Assembly: GCF_002868845.1 (NCBI RefSeq)
Contig: NZ_PKUB01000048.1
Location: 11,489 to 46,822 of the forward strand
Origin: Desulfuromonas sp.
GTDB lineage: Bacteria; Desulfobacterota; Desulfuromonadia; Desulfuromonadales; BM501
Length of the DNA stretch: 35,334 nt
Direction of reading: 5' to 3'
The notes beneath the pieces are model-generated. The model did no database searches. It was not told where the DNA came from and saw only the letters and a program-made list of their open reading frames with translations. A program made the translations under genes and the position numbers. Shown piece after piece: positions 25,791 to 33,554 of the stretch (its first letter is position 1; every line of letters starts with the position of its first letter).

Positions 25791-27073
25791 GCCGCAAGTC
25801 GAAGAAACCGCTGCAGGTCAACCCCTTCAAGCTTTCCCAGCCGATGGGGGCGGCGCTCGCTTTTCTGGGGGTGGACCGCTGCATGCCGCTGATGCACGGC
25901 GCCATCGGCTGCACCAGCTATACCAAGGTCTACTACACCCGTCACTTCGCCGAGCCGATCGCCATCCAGACCACCGCCGTCTCCGACGTCACGGCGATCC
26001 TCGACGGCGGCGACTACAGCATCGTCGAATCGGTGAAGAACATCACCGGCAAGGTCACCCCCAGCCTGATCGGCCTGCACACCACGGGGCTGACAGAAAC
26101 CAAGGGGGACGACATCCGCGCCGTCGCCGGCAAGATCGACTTTCCCCTGGTTCACGTCAACACCCCCGACTACGAGGGGGGGCTCGAGAGCGGCTGGGCC
26201 CTGGCGACGAGGGCGATGATCGAGCAGCTGGTCACGCCGACCGAGTCCATCGACGACGACAAGCTGGCGCTCCTGCCCCACGCGAGCCTGACGCCGGTCG
26301 AGGTGGAGAAGATCAAGGAGTTCATCGCCTCCTTCGGCTACGAGGTGCTGGCGCTGCCCGACCTGTCGACCTCCCTCGACGGCCATCTCGGCGAGAAGCA
26401 GGCGGCCCTCTCCGGCGGCGGCATCTCTGTCGAGCAGATCCGGGGGCTGGCCGACGCCGGACTGGTCGTCACCGTCGGCGACTCGATGCAGGGGTGCGCC
26501 AGGGCGCTTCTCGAGAAGAACCCCTTTGTCCGCCACCTTCACTTCCGCCACCTGGGAGGTCTCGAGGCGACCGACGCCCTGGCGGCGCGGCTGATGAAGG
26601 AGACGGGGGTCGAAAGGCCGCAGCCGCCCATCGCGCGTTGGCGCAAGCGCCTTCAGGACGCCATGCTCGACGGCCATTTCTCTCTCGGCCAGACCCGCGT
26701 CCTGGTCGTCGGCGAACCGGACCAGCTGGCCGGGTTCTGCCAGGCCCTGAACGAGGCGGGGGCGAGGGTCGCCGTGGCCGTCTCCACCGTCGACTCGCCG
26801 CAGCTGGAAACGATCCCGGCGGCCAAGGTGCTGGTCGGCGACCTGGAGGATGCCGAGAACCTGCGCGATGAGTACGGCCTGATCGTCGGCAACGATCACG
26901 CCGAGGCCCTGGCCCGCCGGTTCGGCAAGGCCCTGGTGCTGCGCGGTTTCCCCAACTGGGAACAGGTCGGCAACCAGTTGAAGAATGACGTGCTCTACGA
27001 GGGGGGGGCGTATTTCCTCTTCGAGGCGGCGAACGCCGCCACCGCGTTGCGGGAGCACAAGGAAGGGCATTGA
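25778..27073 (+). CDS. nifN: nitrogenase FeMo-cofactor biosynthesis protein NifN
   Basis: A 431-aa protein that starts at the ATG at 25778 inside the last codons of nifE, with GGAGGG at 25768-25773. VNPFKLSQPMGAALAFLGVD followed by MPLMHGAIGCTSYTKVYYTR and IQTTAVSDVTAILDGGDY are typical of NifN, the beta-like subunit of the NifEN scaffold. The C-terminal half (RVLVVGEPDQLAGFCQALNE...) is the nucleotide-fold-like domain shared with NifK. The open frame extends far upstream (to 25046) but only in the nifE shadow. A 109-base gap separates it from the NifU-NifQ gene. Confidence 0.94.
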   Translation: MGEVSRKSKKPLQVNPFKLSQPMGAALAFLGVDRCMPLMHGAIGCTSYTKVYYTRHFAEPIAIQTTAVSDVTAILDGGDYSIVESVKNITGKVTPSLIGLHTTGLTETKGDDIRAVAGKIDFPLVHVNTPDYEGGLESGWALATRAMIEQLVTPTESIDDDKLALLPHASLTPVEVEKIKEFIASFGYEVLALPDLSTSLDGHLGEKQAALSGGGISVEQIRGLADAGLVVTVGDSMQGCARALLEKNPFVRHLHFRHLGGLEATDALAARLMKETGVERPQPPIARWRKRLQDAMLDGHFSLGQTRVLVVGEPDQLAGFCQALNEAGARVAVAVSTVDSPQLETIPAAKVLVGDLEDAENLRDEYGLIVGNDHAEALARRFGKALVLRGFPNWEQVGNQLKNDVLYEGGAYFLFEAANAATALREHKEGH

Positions 27074-27182
27074 CCACCCCGACAAGATCGCCCTGAGGCT
27101 TCCCTAGCTGCAGCCGCCCCCCCCGGAGGAAACGTCCTTCGCTCGGCGACCTTGAAGGGGGAGAAGAAAACCTGGAGAATCA

Positions 27183-28190
27183 ATGGCCGGCTACACCGAT
27201 ATCATTCGCCGCTACGCCACCGACGACAGCCGCGCAGGCGCCCTTCCCGACGCCCACGGCACCGGCGAGGTCGGCCTGGAGGCGGGGGAGGCCGGCACGC
27301 GCCTGGCGGTGCGCTTCGCCATCCGGGTCGAAGGGGGCGCGGTGGTGGATATCCGCTTTCAGGTCTTCGGCTGCGGTTTTACCGTCGCCGCCTGCGCCGC
27401 CCTGGCGGAGCTGGCCGAGGGGCACCCGCTCGCCGAGGTCGATGCCATCGCCCCTGCCTGGGTCGACGCCGTCCTCGGCGGCCTGCCCGAAGAGCGCGCC
27501 TACTGTGCCGAACTCGCCGCGGAGGCGCTTCGGGGGGCTGTGAAAAGCGCCTCCGGCGGGGATGCGGTCCGCTCCTCGGTCGCGGCCGGAGCAGGGGACC
27601 ACGCCCCGCGGCTGAGCCCCTCCGATCCGGTCTACCGCCAGCTGATGGAAAGCCCGGCCCCGGTCGGCGCCGCGGGCGAGGACCGCCACCTCTTCGCCTG
27701 CCTGATCGCCGTCGCCGCCGGGGAGCCATCCGGTCTGCCGGCGGCCCTCGGCCTGGAACAGGAGGGGGTTACTGCCGTCATGGAAACCTATTTCCCCGGC
27801 GCCGACCCGGACGCCCTGTTCCAACATGCGACCCCGGCCAGGGGAGTTCCCCCCGAAACCAACGGGGACGTCCTCGCGATCCTCCTCTCCCACGTCCCGC
27901 AGGACGCTCAGGGGAGGGACCTCCCCGCCTCCGCCTTGTTGGCCCGCATCCTCGCGGCGCGGGCCGCCCATCCCGGGCACCTGTGGAGGGCGATGGGCCT
28001 GTTCGAACGCCCCGAACTCTCCGCTGCCATCGCCCGTCACCTCCCGACCCTCGCGGAGGCCAACGACAGGGGGATGCGCTGGAAGCGCTTTCTCTTCAAG
28101 GAGGCCTGCGACCTGGGCGGCGGGACGATGTGCAAGTCTCCCGACTGCGGGGCGTGCAGCGACTACGCGCTCTGCTTCGCTCCCGATTAG
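27183..28190 (+). CDS. fusion of an IscU/NifU-type scaffold domain with NifQ
   Basis: A 335-aa protein. Residues 1-120 follow the IscU/NifU N-terminal domain: DIRFQVFGCGFTVAACAALAEL (Cys64 in FGCG) and AYCAELAAEALRGAV (Cys108). The first scaffold Cys and its Asp (CGD in IscU) are missing; the region reads VGLEAGEAG (30-38). After a linker of about 40 residues, residues of about 160-335 are NifQ: ILAARAAHPGHLWRAMGL, NDRGMRWKRFLFKEAC, and the C-terminal CKSPDCGACSDYALC (Cys 317, 322, 325, 331; C-x4-C-x2-C-x5-C), the NifQ Mo-Fe-S ligand motif. NifQ supplies molybdenum to NifEN/NifH, so a position directly after nifEN fits. The scaffold half may host or transfer the Fe-S cluster used by NifQ. GGAG precedes the ATG. 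TAG is the true stop. Confidence 0.85.
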   Translation: MAGYTDIIRRYATDDSRAGALPDAHGTGEVGLEAGEAGTRLAVRFAIRVEGGAVVDIRFQVFGCGFTVAACAALAELAEGHPLAEVDAIAPAWVDAVLGGLPEERAYCAELAAEALRGAVKSASGGDAVRSSVAAGAGDHAPRLSPSDPVYRQLMESPAPVGAAGEDRHLFACLIAVAAGEPSGLPAALGLEQEGVTAVMETYFPGADPDALFQHATPARGVPPETNGDVLAILLSHVPQDAQGRDLPASALLARILAARAAHPGHLWRAMGLFERPELSAAIARHLPTLAEANDRGMRWKRFLFKEACDLGGGTMCKSPDCGACSDYALCFAPD

Positions 28191-28262
28191 ATTTTCTGCC
28201 CTTCGGGTCCCCACCGCTCCGGCTGCGTCACAGGGGGGGGCAGCGGCTCCCCGTAATTTCCG

Positions 28263-28325
28263 CATGATTTTTTATGGCGTAGACGCGTCTACATGATTGC
28301 CCCGCCCGATTCGCCGTGCTAGCCT
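28263..28325 (+). promoter_or_regulatory. palindromic operator candidate and weak promoter before the MTD1-type gene
   Basis: A perfect 14-base palindrome GTAGACGCGTCTAC (28279-28292) is flanked by two direct copies of CATGATT (28263-28269 and 28292-28298). The second copy overlaps a possible -35 (TTGCCC, 28297-28302), with TAGCCT at 28320-28325. It looks like a binding site for a dimeric repressor. No regulator family is recognised. The remainder of 28191-28417 holds no gene. Confidence 0.45.
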
Positions 28326-28417
28326 CGCAACCTTCTTTTCGTGGCTGTATCAACCTTCTCCCGGGCGGGGCGCGAACCGGCCCCCGGCCGGGCAGATCGG
28401 AAAAAGGAGATTGTCCA

Positions 28418-29314
28418 GTGCTTGTAACACCCTCCATCGTCGCGGCGCGCTACCGGGCGGAAATCAGGCAGGAGATCCGGGCCCTCGGCACCCGGCTCAA
28501 GGTCGTCGGCTTTCTCGCAGGCGACTACGGCCCTTCGCTCACCTACGCTGAGTACACCCGGAACGCCTGTGAAGAACTGGGCATCGCCTACGAACTGCGG
28601 GTCCGCAACCGGCTGGAGCTGGAGGGGGCCATCGGCGAGGCCAACGAGGACCCGGCAGTTCACGGCATCATGGTCTACTACCCCGTCTTCGGCAACGAGC
28701 AGGACCGCTACCTGAAGGACGTGGTCGACCACCGCAAGGACATCGAGGGGCTGCACTCCTACTGGATCCGCAAGCTCTACGAAAACGAGCGGCTCGTCGA
28801 CGGTGCCGTCGCCGCCGGCAAGGCGGTGGTCCCCTGCACCGCCCTGGCGGTCCTGAAGATCCTCGAGGCCAACGGCGCCTACGGCGCCAGCGGCACCCGG
28901 CCGGCCGAGCACAAGACGGTCACCATTTTCAACCGCAGCGAGGTGGTGGGCCGCCCCCTGGCGGTGATGATGTCCAACGACGGCGCCCGGGTCTACTCCT
29001 TCGACGAGTTCGGCCCCATGCTCTACGAAGTGGGGCAGGCCGTGGAGACGGAGATCTCACGGGCCGAGGCCCTCGCCGGCTCGTCCATGGTTATCACCGG
29101 GGTTCCCTCCCGGGCCTTCCCCAGGATCGGGGCCGGGGAGATCTCCCCCCGCACCATCTGCCTCAACTTCGCCACCATCAAGAACTTTTCCCCGGAGGCG
29201 GAGGAGAAGGCCGAGCTCTTCATCCCCCGGGTCGGGCCGGTGACCGTGGCGATGTGCATGCGCAACACTCTGCGACTCTTCCGCAGCTACCACGCCCATC
29301 GATTGGCCGTCTGA
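28418..29314 (+). CDS. methylenetetrahydrofolate dehydrogenase, yeast MTD1-like (NAD-dependent, probably monofunctional)
   Basis: A 298-aa protein from the GTG at 28418, which has AAAAAGGAGA at 28401-28410. The sequence follows the FolD fold but matches, from memory, the yeast cytosolic MTD1 subgroup: VYYPVFGNEQDRYLKDVV, HRKDIEGLHSYW, VPCTALAVLKIL, the dinucleotide loop NRSEVVGRPLAVMMSNDGA, ITGVPS and LNFATIKNF. In ordinary FolD, YxxxK supplies the Lys needed for the cyclohydrolase step; here the corresponding motif is Y43-AEY-T47, so the Lys is absent, as in MTD1. It likely oxidises 5,10-methylene-THF with NAD. It is downstream of the nif genes but has its own promoter-like region, so the link to nitrogen fixation is only positional. 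Confidence 0.85.
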   Translation: MLVTPSIVAARYRAEIRQEIRALGTRLKVVGFLAGDYGPSLTYAEYTRNACEELGIAYELRVRNRLELEGAIGEANEDPAVHGIMVYYPVFGNEQDRYLKDVVDHRKDIEGLHSYWIRKLYENERLVDGAVAAGKAVVPCTALAVLKILEANGAYGASGTRPAEHKTVTIFNRSEVVGRPLAVMMSNDGARVYSFDEFGPMLYEVGQAVETEISRAEALAGSSMVITGVPSRAFPRIGAGEISPRTICLNFATIKNFSPEAEEKAELFIPRVGPVTVAMCMRNTLRLFRSYHAHRLAV

Positions 29315-29338
29315 GACCTCTATCGGCGTCCCGGCAAG

Positions 29339-29374
29339 AGAAAGCCCCGGTTCCGCAAGGAACCGGGGCTTTCT
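29339..29374. terminator. strong bidirectional terminator
   Basis: A 16-bp stem (29339-29354 with 29359-29374) with a GCAA tetraloop, arms AGAAAGCCCCGGTTCC and complement, is followed by TTTAT on the plus strand. It separates the MTD1-type gene from the convergent dynamin-like gene. Confidence 0.88.
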
Positions 29375-29401
29375 TTATGCAGTGCGGGTGTCTCTGAAGG
29401 G

Positions 29402-31210
29402 CTAGGGGCAGGCGCCCAGGGCCTTGCGGATCGCCTGCAGCTCCTCCAGTTCCTTCTTCAGCCGGGCCTCGTCCGGAGCGGTCTCCCGGGCTTGTGCCTC
29501 GCGGCGGCCGAGGGCGACCTCGACGGCTCCCCTGGTGGCGCCGACCGTCTTCTCCAGCTGCTCGCGCAGCTCGTAGTCGAAGTGGCGGAAACTCTCGTCG
29601 AGGCTTCTGCGCAGGGTCCAGCTGATCTGCTCGACGTTCTGGTTGAGCAGGGACCGGCAATGCTCCCGCAGGCGCTTGACGGTGCGCCTGCGGCGGAATC
29701 GTTGCGAAAAGAGCTTGCGGGAGATGCGCTGGCCGAGGGGGTCCATGTCGGAGACCCAGACCTCGCTGCTCCAGGAGGGGGGCGAAAAGGGGGTGTAGGC
29801 GGCGGCGCCGGCCGGGGCCCGGTAGGGGACCTGGAACAGCTCGGCGGCGGTCTGGCGGACCTTCTCGATGATCCGGTTGCTGCGCTGCTGGTTCAGGGTC
29901 AGCAGGTCGGTCGCCTCCTTGCGGACCGTCTCTCCCACGGAGCGCATCGCCGCGCTGAAAAAGGGCGGGGTCTCCCGCGCCATGAGCAAGCGCACCAACT
30001 CCTCCATCTCTTCGGGATCCTCTTCGCCGTCGAGGTATTCCTCGACCCGGGGCAGTATCGCGCTGCGGGCCCTCTCCCGAACCTCTTCGACCTTCGCGTC
30101 GAGAAGGGCGATCGCCCGCTTCCGGTCCCCGGCCAGGACGTCGGCGGCGGCATGCTGCTCGCGCTCGACCTCCGGCAGGACCTGGGCGAAGGTGTCGAGG
30201 CGCTGCTGCAGGTCCTCGAGGGGAAGCTCCAGGGAGCGCAGCGTCAGCTGCAGCCGCATCGCCCCCTCGTCGACCATGTCGCAGGCCTGGCGGGCCAGGG
30301 CGGCCTGCAGGGTGTGCTGCTTCTCCTTGGCCAGAAAGTCGATGAGATGCTCCTCCACCTCCTGCAGGCCGCTGGACTTCCAGCCGCTCTCGTCCCCGGA
30401 GACGCGGGACTGCAGGGCCTTGCGGGCGGAGATGGGGAAGATTCTCGGCGCCTCTTCAAGGTCGCCGTGACGCTCCAGGTTCTCCCGGAGGAACTGCAGG
30501 GAGGCCTGCAGGTCGCCGGCTTCGAGAAAGTCGACCTTGTTGAGCAGGAAGAAGATGCGCGGCAGGCGGTCGCGGATCCGGCCGAGGTACTCGAGCTCCA
30601 TTTCGGTCAGGGGCGGATCGGGCGAAACCAGGAACAGGGCGGCGTCGCACTGGGGCAGCACCTGGTGGGCGGCCTCGGTGTTGTGGCGGAGGGTCGAGCC
30701 GACCCCGGGCGTGTCGATGAGGACCACCCCCCGGCGCAGCAGGTCGGCCGGGTGGGCGATTTCGACCCGCCTGACGCTGCGCTCGTTATGCGGGTTGCCC
30801 GCTTCGGTGACGTAGTCGGCCAGGATCGCGGCGAGGGGCCGGTCCGGCCCGGGGGCGTGGACCTCGGCGGGGCGCTCCCCGTCGAAGACCACCCGCACCT
30901 GCAGGGTCTCTCCGGCTTCGATAAAGGTGGGGATGGCGGTCACCGGCAGGATGTCGGTGGGGAGCAGGTCCTCGCCGAGCAGCGCGTTGAGCAGGGTGCT
31001 CTTGCCCCGCTTGAACTGGCCGAGGACGGCGAGGTGGAAACGCCCCTCTGCGAGGCGCCCCTGCAGCGACTCCAGCCCCGCGCGGGAGTCGGCGTAGTCG
31101 TCCCCGAGACGGGACAGGCAGGCGGCGGAGCGCTCCAGCAGGCCGGCCAGGTCTCTCTCCTCGGCTTCTTGGGGGGGGATCGCCGTCCCCCCGCTGGGCA
31201 GTTCGGTCAT
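29402..31210 (-). CDS. bacterial dynamin-like GTPase
   Basis: A 602-aa protein with the GTPase motifs of the dynamin superfamily: G1 VLGQFKRGKSTLLNALLG (Lys70), G2 region LPVTAIPTFIE, G3 IDTPGVGST and G4 LLNKVDF. A long alpha-helical region (residues of about 290-600, with heptad-like stretches) and the basic segment RISRKLFSQRFRRRRTVKRL would form the stalk and membrane-contact parts. Such proteins remodel or protect membranes and are often found as pairs; no second copy is nearby. AGAGGG precedes the ATG at 31210. It ends with a genuine TAG. The 120 bases upstream to the next gene hold only a small inverted repeat (31272-31287). Confidence 0.85.
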   Translation of the reverse strand: MTELPSGGTAIPPQEAEERDLAGLLERSAACLSRLGDDYADSRAGLESLQGRLAEGRFHLAVLGQFKRGKSTLLNALLGEDLLPTDILPVTAIPTFIEAGETLQVRVVFDGERPAEVHAPGPDRPLAAILADYVTEAGNPHNERSVRRVEIAHPADLLRRGVVLIDTPGVGSTLRHNTEAAHQVLPQCDAALFLVSPDPPLTEMELEYLGRIRDRLPRIFFLLNKVDFLEAGDLQASLQFLRENLERHGDLEEAPRIFPISARKALQSRVSGDESGWKSSGLQEVEEHLIDFLAKEKQHTLQAALARQACDMVDEGAMRLQLTLRSLELPLEDLQQRLDTFAQVLPEVEREQHAAADVLAGDRKRAIALLDAKVEEVRERARSAILPRVEEYLDGEEDPEEMEELVRLLMARETPPFFSAAMRSVGETVRKEATDLLTLNQQRSNRIIEKVRQTAAELFQVPYRAPAGAAAYTPFSPPSWSSEVWVSDMDPLGQRISRKLFSQRFRRRRTVKRLREHCRSLLNQNVEQISWTLRRSLDESFRHFDYELREQLEKTVGATRGAVEVALGRREAQARETAPDEARLKKELEELQAIRKALGACP

Positions 31211-31330
31211 GCGGGCCCTCTCGCTGTGTCTCGGTGCGGCGGGTTCAAGGCGTCGTTAAAAGATAGCACAAGCCCGAAAGGGCGGGCCCGGTTTTTCCCT
31301 TCCCCGCCCCGAGTCTTTCGGTTCGGGAAT

Positions 31331-31531
31331 TCAGCCCTTCTTGTCGGGGCGATTTCCCTCACCGGGAATCAGGGCCAGAAAAAGCCCGATCACCGCTCCG
31401 TACAGAATCCCTGACCAGGGAGTCGAAAGGATGCCTCAGGTGCTGCCCGCGCACTGGCCCGCATAGCCGAGCAGACCGCCGGCGGCCCCTCCGATGGACA
31501 TGAGGATGGCAAACTTCATCACGTGTTTCAT
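31331..31531 (-). CDS. probable selenoprotein: 66-residue membrane protein with in-frame UGA (DUF6132-like)
   Basis: The ATG at 31531 has GGAGG at 31536-31540. The frame reads MKHVMKFAILMSIGGAAGGL, LGYAGQCAGST, then TGA at codon 32 (31436-31438), then continues GILSTPWSGILYGAVIGLFL and ALIPGEGNRPDKKG to a TGA at 31331. The part after the UGA is clearly coding: a second hydrophobic helix with YGAVIG, then a charged tail. The whole resembles a two-helix family recalled as DUF6132, with a GC-x-SGTC-PITSNP-YGA pattern. The second Cys of that pattern falls exactly at the UGA, so Sec would replace Cys and give a C-x4-U redox pair with Cys27. A SECIS-like hairpin follows (separate entry). A nonsense mutation is the alternative, but a UGA at a conserved Cys position with a fitting hairpin is unlikely by chance. 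Confidence 0.75.
31408..31438 (-). promoter_or_regulatory. SECIS-like element after the in-frame UGA
   Basis: On the minus strand, 14 bases after the TGA (31438-31436) comes the hairpin TCCCT-GGTC-AGGGA (31421-31408). The apical loop GGUC starts 19 bases after the UGA. The Escherichia coli fdhF SECIS has the same GGUC loop about 18 bases after its UGA. The G at the loop start is the feature recognised by SelB. The lower stem is only partly paired by eye. Confidence 0.65.
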
Positions 31532-31655
31532 GGGGCCTCCATAAAGGTGTCAGGCATTTTCCCATCCCCGCCGGGAATCTGTCAAGGCGGCGCCGATGAT
31601 GTTTTCGGTTCCGGAGAGCGCGCGGGCGGGGGCTGCTGGACTCTTTTTGAGGGCC

Positions 31656-33287
31656 TCAGGCCGCGGCCCCCTCCCCGTTCTTGCGCAGGTAGTAGTCGTA
31701 GTCCCCCTCGTAGGCGGTCAGCGCGCCATGGTCGATTTCGAACACCCGGTCCACCAGGGCTCCGAGGAAGTAGCGGTCGTGGCTGACCAGGAGCACGGTC
31801 CCGGCGAACTTCTGGAGCGCCTCGAGGAGCACCTCCCGCGAGGCGATGTCGAGGTGGTTGGTCGGCTCGTCGAGGATGAGGAGGTTGTGCGGGCGGGCCA
31901 GGAGGGTGGCGATGACCACGCGGCTCTTTTCGCCGCCGGAGAGGTTGGCGATGCGCTTGTCGACGTCGTCCCCGCCGAAGAGAAAAGCGGCGCAGAGGTT
32001 GCGGATCACCCCGACCGAGGCGGTGGGCAGGGCCGCCTGCACCGTGTCGTACACGCTCATCCTCGGGTCGAGCACGTCCATGGAGTGCTGGCTGAAATAG
32101 CCGATGTCGACGGCGGCGCCGGCCACGGCGCGGCCTCCGCTCGCCTCTGTCTGCCCCGCCAGCACCTTGAGGAAGCTCGACTTGCCGGCGCCGTTGACGC
32201 CGACCACGGCGATCTTCTCCCCCCGCCGAACCATCCCCGAGACCCCGCCGAAGACCGGCGTCTGCCCCCCCTCGGGAAGGGGCCAGCTCTTGGCGAGGTC
32301 CTCGAGCACAAGGACGTCGTCCCCGCTGCGCGGCGGCGGGGAGAACTCGAAGCTGATGACCTTCTGCTCCGGGGGGATCTCGATGCGCTCGATCTTCTCC
32401 AGCTTCTTCACCCGCGACTGCACCTGGGCGGCGTGGGAGGCGCGGGCGGCGAAGCGGGCGATGAACTCCTCCTCCTTGGCGAGCATCTCCTGCTGGCGGC
32501 GGTGGCTGGCGAGGAGCTGCTCCCGGCGGATCTCCCGCTCGCGCAGGTAGAAGTCGTAGTCGCCGCCGTAGGTGGTGATGGTCCCCCCGGCCACCTCGAC
32601 GACGCGCGACACCAGGCGGTTCATGAAGGCGCGGTCGTGGCTGGTCATCAGCACCGCCCCCTTGAACTCCTCCGACAGCCACTGCTCGAGCCAGATGATC
32701 GACTCCACGTCGAGATGGTTGGTCGGCTCGTCGAGCAGCAGGACGTCGGGGTTGATGGTGAGGATTTTCGCCAGGGCGATGCGCATCTTCCAGCCGCCGC
32801 TGAAGGACTCCACCGGGCGGCCGTAGGCGTCGGGGCCGATGCCGAGGCCGGTGAGGACCGCCTGGGCGCGGCTCTCCAGGTCGTAGCCGCCGCGGTGCTC
32901 GAACTCCTCCTGGGCGTTGCCGTAGCGCTCGAGCAGGGCGGCCAGGGCGTCGTCCTCCATCGGCTCGCACATCTGGGCCTCCATGGCCCGGATCGCCTCG
33001 CCCAGCGCCATCGTCTCGGCGGAGGCGGCCATCACCTCGGCCAGGGCCGAGCGCCCGGACATTTCGCCGACGTCCTGGGAAAAGTAGCCGATCACGGTCT
33101 TCTTGGCGCACTGGATCTCGCCCCCGTCGGCCTGTTCCTCGCCGGTGATAAGGCGGAAGACCGTGGTCTTTCCCGCGCCGTTGGGGCCGACCAGGCCGCT
33201 GCGCGACCCGGGGAGGACCTGGAAGGAGGCGTTGCGGAAGAGCACGTGCGAGCCGTGCTGGCGGGTGATGTTGTTCAGGTGGATCAT
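31656..33287 (-). CDS. ABC-F family ATPase
   Basis: A 543-aa soluble protein with two ATP-binding cassettes and no membrane segment. Cassette 1 has Walker A GPNGAGKTT, signature ESFSGGWKMRIALAK and LLLDEPTNHLD; cassette 2 has GVNGAGKSS, NLSGGEKSRVVIATLL and LILDEPTNHLD. The linker (residues of about 240-320) is rich in charged helix (REREIRREQLLASHRRQQ, ARASHAAQVQSRVKKLEKI), the P-site tRNA interaction motif of ABC-F proteins. These act on ribosomes as translation factors; resistance-type function is not indicated. GGAG lies before the ATG at 33287. Confidence 0.9.
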   Translation of the reverse strand: MIHLNNITRQHGSHVLFRNASFQVLPGSRSGLVGPNGAGKTTVFRLITGEEQADGGEIQCAKKTVIGYFSQDVGEMSGRSALAEVMAASAETMALGEAIRAMEAQMCEPMEDDALAALLERYGNAQEEFEHRGGYDLESRAQAVLTGLGIGPDAYGRPVESFSGGWKMRIALAKILTINPDVLLLDEPTNHLDVESIIWLEQWLSEEFKGAVLMTSHDRAFMNRLVSRVVEVAGGTITTYGGDYDFYLREREIRREQLLASHRRQQEMLAKEEEFIARFAARASHAAQVQSRVKKLEKIERIEIPPEQKVISFEFSPPPRSGDDVLVLEDLAKSWPLPEGGQTPVFGGVSGMVRRGEKIAVVGVNGAGKSSFLKVLAGQTEASGGRAVAGAAVDIGYFSQHSMDVLDPRMSVYDTVQAALPTASVGVIRNLCAAFLFGGDDVDKRIANLSGGEKSRVVIATLLARPHNLLILDEPTNHLDIASREVLLEALQKFAGTVLLVSHDRYFLGALVDRVFEIDHGALTAYEGDYDYYLRKNGEGAAA

Positions 33288-33426
33288 GCGGGGTCTCCAA
33301 GGAAAAACAGAATCTGGCTGTACGCTTCGTTATCGTCAGGTTCGGACGTGCTGCAGAAACCTTGCCATCTGGCGGGGCAGCGGGGGCGAAAAATCGAAAT
33401 CGGCCTCTCGCCCGTTCGCCTGCGTT

Positions 33427-33476
33427 GTCTCAAGCCGCAAGGATGCAAAGAAGGTCGATGCGGCTTTGCGTGAGAC
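33427..33476. repeat. imperfect inverted repeat in the gap upstream of the ABC-F gene
   Basis: GTCTCA (33427-33432) pairs with TGAGAC (33471-33476), and AAGCCGCA (33432-33439) pairs with TGCGGCTT (33459-33466); 4 bases (TGCG) bulge on the right arm. It forms a hairpin of about 13 bp in the 267-base gene-free region 33288-33554. It could be a structured RNA, a repeat element remnant or part of termination; no family is recognised. Confidence 0.4.
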
Positions 33477-33484
33477 AGGGTGTT

Positions 33485-33513
33485 AAAAGCCCCGCACTGG
33501 TATCATAGGGGGC
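33485..33513 (-). terminator. weak terminator after the FRG-domain gene
   Basis: On the minus strand GCCCC (33513-33509) pairs with GGGGC (33493-33489) across a 15-base loop, followed by TTTTAA. The stem is short, so confidence is limited. Confidence 0.4.
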
Positions 33514-33554
33514 GTTGACGGGACAAGCTTTTTTATTCATGGGGAGGAGGGGCG

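Noticed and set aside
28191-28262. A terminator directly after the NifU-NifQ gene
   Set aside because: Only a 5-bp GCTGC/GCAGC pairing over a G-rich loop was found, with no T run.
31359-31565. A 68-aa minus-strand frame starting MGKCLTPLWRPHETRDEV over the proposed selenoprotein
   Set aside because: It has no ribosome binding site or hydrophobic pattern and lies in another frame; the overlapping frame with the UGA has GGAGG, two helices and family resemblance.
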